DNA of 64,000 nt from Paenibacillus paeoniae. Its GTDB lineage: Bacteria; Bacillota; Bacilli; Paenibacillales; Paenibacillaceae. Under the pieces are notes generated by a model. The model ran no database searches and had not been told where the DNA came from. It was given only the letters and a program-made list of their open reading frames with translations. The DNA lies in the NCBI RefSeq assembly GCF_003388735.1, contig NZ_QUBQ01000003.1, positions 413,321-477,320 on the forward strand, written 5' to 3'. Shown here piece by piece: positions 60,476 to 64,000 of the stretch. A program made the translations under genes and the position numbers. Within the stretch, counting starts at the first letter, position 1. The number at the start of each line of letters is the position of its first letter.

Positions 60476-61363
60476 ATGTTTTCATATCCCCCACAAGTTC
60501 ACTATTTCCCTTATCCCGATTGCCGGTTTATACTTCAAGGCTACTATAATGCTCCTTATTCCCCTGGCGGATGGCCCTGGCCATATGATACCAGGGAAGT
60601 AGAAGAAAACTACCTGCTGCCTCCGCAGCAATTACTTACCTTTGTGCTTGTGCATGGCTCCTGGGCTGATGCGCACTTCTGGGACGGTATTGCAGCGGAG
60701 CTTCGCAGGAGCGGACACACCGTCTATGCTCCAGAATATGCAGGACACGGCGATGATCCGAACAAAGCCGTTACGCATTCAATGATTACGAAGTCTGTTG
60801 TCGACTTTATAACAGGGATGAATTTGCATGAGATCATTCTCGTTGGGCATAGCTTCGGTGGAACCGTCATTCAGAAGGTTGCGGAGCAGGTGCCGGATCG
60901 CATCAAACGTCTCGTCTTTTGGGATGCATTTGTATTAAGGGACGGAGAGGCTGCTGCCGACGAGCTGCCGCCTGCAACCAGGCAAGGCTTCGAGCAGCTC
61001 AGAGCCGCATCGCATGATGATACGATTATGCTCCCATTTCCGCTGTTTCGGGATTTATTCGTGAATACCGCGACCTTGGAGGTAGCCAAGCAGATATATG
61101 AGCGTATTACACCGGAACCAGCGAAGCCGCTCTTCGAGAAGCTGGACCTTAAAGCGTTCTATACGCTTCCTACGCCCAAAAGCTATGTCTTTTTTTATCA
61201 GGACAACGTTTTTGCAGCAGGTGAGGGCTATGGCTGGTATCCGCGTATGTCCTCGCGACTTGGATTGTACCGCCTAATTGTAGGCGACGGGGACCATATG
61301 ACTGACTCGGTTACAAGACCAGCTATGGTGGCACAGAAGTTGTACGAGGCAGGCAGGGATTGA
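60476..61363 (+). CDS. Alpha/beta hydrolase
   Basis: The start at 60476 (MFSYPPQVHYFPY) is 10 bases after GGAGAGG; a longer in-frame version has no site. The protein has 295 residues. The first ~50 residues are Pro/Tyr-rich (YPPQVHYFPYPDC, YNAPYSPGGWPWPYD), unusual for the family. The hydrolase domain follows: oxyanion loop VLVHGSWADAHFWDG, nucleophile elbow GHSFGG, and His in VGDGDHMTD. It resembles the salicylate-esterase/MenH-like group of small ester hydrolases. It lies 79 bp after the T component and may belong to the same operon, processing the imported compound. Confidence 0.88.
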   Translation: MFSYPPQVHYFPYPDCRFILQGYYNAPYSPGGWPWPYDTREVEENYLLPPQQLLTFVLVHGSWADAHFWDGIAAELRRSGHTVYAPEYAGHGDDPNKAVTHSMITKSVVDFITGMNLHEIILVGHSFGGTVIQKVAEQVPDRIKRLVFWDAFVLRDGEAAADELPPATRQGFEQLRAASHDDTIMLPFPLFRDLFVNTATLEVAKQIYERITPEPAKPLFEKLDLKAFYTLPTPKSYVFFYQDNVFAAGEGYGWYPRMSSRLGLYRLIVGDGDHMTDSVTRPAMVAQKLYEAGRD

Positions 61364-61406
61364 TCGGCTTTCAGTCGGGCGAGTAAGGCGAATCCCGATG
61401 ATTCGG

Positions 61407-61562
61407 TATACTTCGTACGAGGGAAGTCTAATCGTGACGAGAGAAGAGTAAAAGCCAGAAGCCGCGTTATACGCGGGTTTGGGGGCTGCGACAGGTCATG
61501 AGCAACTGACCTGTTGCAGCCCTTTGTGGCTTTCTGTTCAATATCTTGCAGGCAAAATCTAA
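61407..61562 (+). repeat. Rhodanese-tail copy 5 with GGTGTAAGGCC-like block
   Basis: TCGTACGAGGGAAGTCTAATCGTGACGAGAGAAGAGTAA reads SYEGSLIVTREE-stop, a variant of the rhodanese end. It is followed by AAAAGCCAGAAGCCGCG...GCGGGTTTGGGGGCTGCGAC, the hairpin, and GTTCAATATCTTGC. The small inverted repeat CGAATC-CCGAT-GATTCG (61389-61405) marks the left edge. Confidence 0.7.
61484..61525 (+). terminator. Conserved GACAGG hairpin after the hydrolase gene
   Basis: GGCTGCGACAGGTCA (61484-61498) pairs with TGACCTGTTGCAGCC (61507-61521): 15 pairs with one G-U. Covariation relative to 54409-54446 is seen at several positions. Confidence 0.8.
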
Positions 61563-61772
61563 GACAAGCAGTTTTCGAAGTCGAAAGCAACAGTCGGAAT
61601 CTGATTAAGATCGGATGAATTCACATTGCCAATGACTCAATAGAGTGAAACGGTAAACGAAATTTACCCCTTCATATTTATCCCTTTTTTTATATAATAT
61701 GATTGATCCACTACTTTTTTCATCATAGAGTACACTGATTTCTTTATCTTTCATAGAAAGGAGGTTAGAAGA

Positions 61773-62162
61773 ATGAAGAAAGTTATATTATTAGTCCTCA
61801 TTGCGATGTTAGCTTTCTCCAGCTCGGTCTCAGCCGCGTATACCGTGGAATCAACAGAGACGAGATATGGACAGCCGGGTTACTCTCAATATTACTATGA
61901 AGCGATTTTGACGGGACAACCGAATACCCAAGTGACCGTCACTTTGATGTCCAAAGGACCATTGGGGCAACGCGAACCTATCTCCGGTTCCACTCTTACC
62001 GTCACGTTAGACTCCACTGGCTCCGCTTCGATTTATGGTCCGGTTGTTTACTGCTGTCAGGCACCTTTCACTAATCCTTATGCTAGTCCGGTAGTACTGC
62101 AAGCCCAATTCCAAGGCAACTCTGGATCTATTAATTGGTTTTTCCTGCACGTTAAATATTAG
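61773..62162 (+). CDS. Small secreted protein of unknown function
   Basis: The protein has 129 residues and starts after AAGGAGG. A clear signal peptide (KKVILLVLIAMLAFSSSVSA, cleavage near SAA-YT) leaves a mature protein of about 107 residues, rich in Ser, Thr, Gln and Tyr. Alternating beta pattern (TQVTVTLMSKGP, STLTVTLDSTGSASIYGP, VVLQAQFQGNSGSINWFFLH) suggests a beta-sandwich. Two adjacent Cys (VYCCQ). No family recognised. Single gene ending in a TACATCGC-type terminator. Confidence 0.75.
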   Translation: MKKVILLVLIAMLAFSSSVSAAYTVESTETRYGQPGYSQYYYEAILTGQPNTQVTVTLMSKGPLGQREPISGSTLTVTLDSTGSASIYGPVVYCCQAPFTNPYASPVVLQAQFQGNSGSINWFFLHVKY

Positions 62163-62205
62163 TTTTGAGGATAGGGCAAAGGATACGATACGATACGAGT
62201 TGTAG

Positions 62206-62249
62206 ATACATCGCTTATTAGGCTTAGTGCCTTGGCGATGTATTTTTTA
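62206..62249 (+). terminator. TACATCGC-family terminator
   Basis: ATACATCGC (62206-62214) pairs with GCGATGTAT (62235-62243), followed by TTTTT. It is very similar to 47523-47566 and 38441-38485. Confidence 0.85.
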
Positions 62250-62291
62250 TGTTCAAAGTGAACAGTGCTAGGAATGAGGATTCACAAATAG

Positions 62292-62320
62292 TTGACAAGA
62301 AAACTTGGCAAGTATATAGT
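62292..62320 (+). promoter_or_regulatory. Promoter of the DUF6442/XRE operon
   Basis: TTGACA (62292-62297), 17-bp spacer, TATAGT (62315-62320). It overlaps the first of two operator dyads. Confidence 0.8.
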
Positions 62321-62344
62321 TATAGCATGCCAAGAAAACTTGGC
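62296..62344. promoter_or_regulatory. Two operator dyads CAAG-AAAA-CTTG
   Basis: CAAGAAAACTTG (62296-62307) and the longer perfect palindrome GCCAAG-AAAA-CTTGGC (62329-62344) lie 35 bp apart centre to centre, inside and just after the promoter. The small XRE protein encoded downstream is the likely ligand, giving autoregulation. Confidence 0.65.
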
Positions 62345-62366
62345 AAATATCTTGGGAGGGATTCTC

Positions 62367-62699
62367 ATTAACAGGGATGAAATTTTAGCGAAGAGCAGAA
62401 AAGAAAACAAGGATAAGGATTTATTTAAGATAGAAGTTCAAATAAATGCGGGAAATGTGGGGTCGATTGCGGCGACCATATTGGCTACCATCTTATTTGT
62501 GACGCAAAGTCTGCTTGGCGGTGGTATGGATTTTGGCTTATATGCCATCATTTTTTCTATTCCGGCAGCTGGTTTCATCGTCAAAGCAATCCGGATGAAA
62601 CGCAAACGCGATTGGGTGCTTTCAATTATTTATACACTTGCGACGCTGATATTATCAGTTGCTCATATTTATCAATTGATAACAGCTAATGCGAATTAA
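62367..62699 (+). CDS. DUF6442-like membrane protein, apparent ATT start
   Basis: About 110 residues. The in-frame TTG at 62292 is the -35 box of the promoter and cannot be the start. GGGAGGG (62354-62360) is correctly spaced only for ATT 62367 (ATT AAC AGG GAT GAA ATT), where relatives have MN.DEIL. The protein has an N-terminal NRDEILAKSRKENKDKDLFK, then three hydrophobic segments (SIAATILATILFVTQSLLGG, MDFGLYAIIFSIPAAGFIV, LSIIYTLATLILSVAHIY). Such genes pair with a small XRE regulator, as here 12 bp downstream. Function unknown. Confidence 0.75.
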   Translation: MNRDEILAKSRKENKDKDLFKIEVQINAGNVGSIAATILATILFVTQSLLGGGMDFGLYAIIFSIPAAGFIVKAIRMKRKRDWVLSIIYTLATLILSVAHIYQLITANAN

Positions 62700-62711
62700 T
62701 AGGGTGAGCTG

Positions 62712-62918
62712 ATGGAAGATGAATTGATCCTGAAAAATAATTTGAGAGAAGCAAGGACTGAAAAAAAATTATCACAGGCACAGCTAGCAAAATTAGTCGG
62801 TGTTTCTCGGAATACCATTAGTTCCATTGAAACAGGACAATTTAATCCAACCGCAAAACTGGCCTTGATTCTTTGTATTGCTTTGGACAAGAAGTTTGAA
62901 GAACTATTTTATTTCTGA
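62712..62918 (+). CDS. Small XRE/Cro-type transcriptional regulator
   Basis: The protein has 68 residues. A single helix-turn-helix domain fills it (NLREARTEKKLSQAQLAKLV GVSRNTISSIETG, KLALILCIALDKKFEELFYF). It belongs to the short YozG/YgzD-like group usually paired with membrane proteins. It lies between the DUF6442-like gene and the export-protein gene, and probably represses the promoter carrying the CAAG/CTTG dyads. Confidence 0.92.
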   Translation: MEDELILKNNLREARTEKKLSQAQLAKLVGVSRNTISSIETGQFNPTAKLALILCIALDKKFEELFYF

Positions 62919-62945
62919 TTAAACATACTAGAGAGGAGTTCGCAT

Positions 62946-63437
62946 ATGATACAACAATTTCAGGAGTTTTATTTGAACTTATTACCGGGTCTTGAAGGGA
63001 ATTTATTTTTACAACTGTTAAGCATCTCCATCCTTTCTCTAATACCATTCATTGAATCCTACGGTGCCATACCAATGGGGATTGTTCTTCTCGGATTCCC
63101 TCCTATACCGGTCATTGTAACGGCAGCAGTAGGTAACTGGGCCTCTGTAATGGCATTTATATGGATTATTAGCAAACTTCGTTCCAAGGTAGTGAAAAAC
63201 AAGGAAACTAAAGAGCCGAGTAAACGTGCAATAAAAGCAAGACGATATTTCGAAAAGTATGGTGTTCCAGGAGTTTCGTTAGCAGGTATCTTATTAGCGT
63301 TTCACCTATCCGCTGGTATTGCACTCGCAGCAGGAGCCAAGAAGAGTTATGTAAGTTTGTGGATTACGATCTCTATAGCTGTGTGGTCTGTCGTAATTGG
63401 CGGTTTGTTAATGCTTGGAGTAGAACACATTTTCTAA
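62946..63437 (+). CDS. Small multidrug export family protein (Sm_multidrug_ex)
   Basis: The protein has 163 residues and starts after AGAGGAG. Four or five hydrophobic segments; characteristic SLIPFIESYGAIPMGIVLLG FPPIPV near the start and KYGVPGVSLAGILLAFHLSA GIALAAGAKK later, both conserved in this family (COG2426). Despite the family name, transport function is not well established. It is the third gene of the XRE-controlled operon. Confidence 0.88.
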   Translation: MIQQFQEFYLNLLPGLEGNLFLQLLSISILSLIPFIESYGAIPMGIVLLGFPPIPVIVTAAVGNWASVMAFIWIISKLRSKVVKNKETKEPSKRAIKARRYFEKYGVPGVSLAGILLAFHLSAGIALAAGAKKSYVSLWITISIAVWSVVIGGLLMLGVEHIF

Positions 63438-63764
63438 TCTGGATCGATTGATAGATACAAGCCAGGGCAAGATGCCCTGGTCAGCCTGTTGAGAAAGTCC
63501 CAGCACTCCATAACAGGAGAATACCCGCAGTGGTTTGACATAACCTGGAGGTGGATTTAGGCGAAGGCTACTGTCACTGGCGCAGATTGAGATGGTGCTA
63601 TCTTTATGAGGTTGGTTGTACCTTTTTTAATCGGTTTCAACGCCTTAATCTCCTTGATGCGCTCTCTGAGGACACTCTAAGTCGGTTTCTGCAGTTAGAA
63701 TAAAAAGTGGACGCCTCCTAACGTTAATTAGATAATAAACCTAATACAAGGTGAGGTGTTCACA
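63438..63764. other. Intergenic region before an IS3 element
   Basis: GCCAGGGCAAGATGCCCTGG (63463-63482) is a strong hairpin without a U-run. On the minus strand a short frame ending at 63560 or nearby reads VLRERIKEIKALKPIKKGTT NLIKIAPSQSAPVTVAFA and may be a gene relic. AAGTGGACGCCTCC near 63707 may be close to the left end of the IS3 element; its other end is outside the window. Confidence 0.4.
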
Positions 63765-64000
63765 ATGAGGAATACGAGACAACACTACAACGATGAATTC
63801 AAGCGGCAGACGGTGAAGTATATTCAGGAGCAAACGAAGAACATCCCACAGATTGCAGAGGAGCTTAATATTCCGGAAGGCACCCTGCAGCAATGGATGG
63901 CCAAACATCGTAAGTTCGAGAATGAACCTCTGCTCACGCCGGATGCCTTACGAGAAAAAAACCGTACCATTCAAAGCCAAGCCAAAGAGATTGCCGATCT
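63765..64000 (+). mobile_element. IS3-family OrfA transposase, N-terminal part
   Basis: ATG 63765 after GGTGAGG opens MRNTRQHYNDEFKRQTVKYI QEQTKNIPQIAEELNIPEGT LQQWMAKHR, the OrfA helix-turn-helix type of IS3-related elements, continuing into a leucine-zipper-like segment (NRTIQSQAKEIADL). It is open to the window end, 78 codons. OrfB would follow by frameshifting, outside the window. It appears intact as far as seen. Confidence 0.8.

Overview
The window looks like chromosomal DNA of a Paenibacillus-type member of the Bacillota. The evidence is the strong AGGAGG-like ribosome sites, the GTG/TTG starts, an S-layer-homology (SLH) surface protein, a MalFG-type sugar operon without its own ATPase, a group II ECF vitamin-type transporter, and many lipoprotein binding proteins. 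The GC level is moderate, with AT-richer islands around 12.8-16.7 kb and 19.8-25 kb. No rRNA, tRNA or CRISPR array was seen. Function calls rest on motif reading only; no database search was run.

Layout. 0-3 kb: the end of methionine aminopeptidase, then a divergent arylamine N-acetyltransferase and a MocR-type PLP regulator. 3-11.2 kb: an alpha-glucoside/isomalto-oligosaccharide operon on the minus strand (binding protein, two permeases, debranching-type enzyme, oligo-1,6-glucosidase), divergent from a LacI regulator. 11.3-19.3 kb: a decaying stretch with remnants of an MFS transporter, a GNAT enzyme, a TetR regulator and a nonsense-mutated SDR, around an intact RibD-like reductase and an ECF sigma/ABC/FtsX operon. 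19.8-26.6 kb: an ABC-F protein, then an apparent 4.6-kb integrative element (serine hydrolase, Rep-like protein, frameshifted serine recombinase) with an 11-bp repeat at both ends. 26.7-31.4 kb: a 1,585-residue SLH protein with tandem repeats. 32-40 kb: a YkpA-type ABC-F, a beta-helix protein, an AraC regulator running in frame into a Fur-controlled siderophore-binding lipoprotein, an SDR, a PPP phosphatase and a ribbon-helix-helix/ankyrin protein.

40.4-46.3 kb is an organosulfur operon: aldo/keto reductase, FMN monooxygenase, SsuABC-like transporter and two-domain sulfurtransferase. Downstream of it (46.3-54.5 kb), copies of the 3' end of the sulfurtransferase gene recur at about 47.4, 51.0, 51.9 and 54.3 kb, all in the same orientation. 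They punctuate a series of small, partly decayed inserts, including a duplicated penicillin-binding-like lipoprotein. Related copies lie at 31.5 kb (minus strand) and 61.4 kb. This accretion array is the most unusual structure in the window.

54.9-64 kb: DbpA helicase; an ECF transporter (S, A, A', T) with a TudS-like desulfidase and an alpha/beta hydrolase; a small secreted protein; a DUF6442-like/XRE/Sm_multidrug_ex operon with an operator-rich promoter; and the start of an IS3-family element. Two genes (the ECF sigma factor and the DUF6442-like protein) appear to start at ATT codons placed correctly behind strong Shine-Dalgarno sequences.
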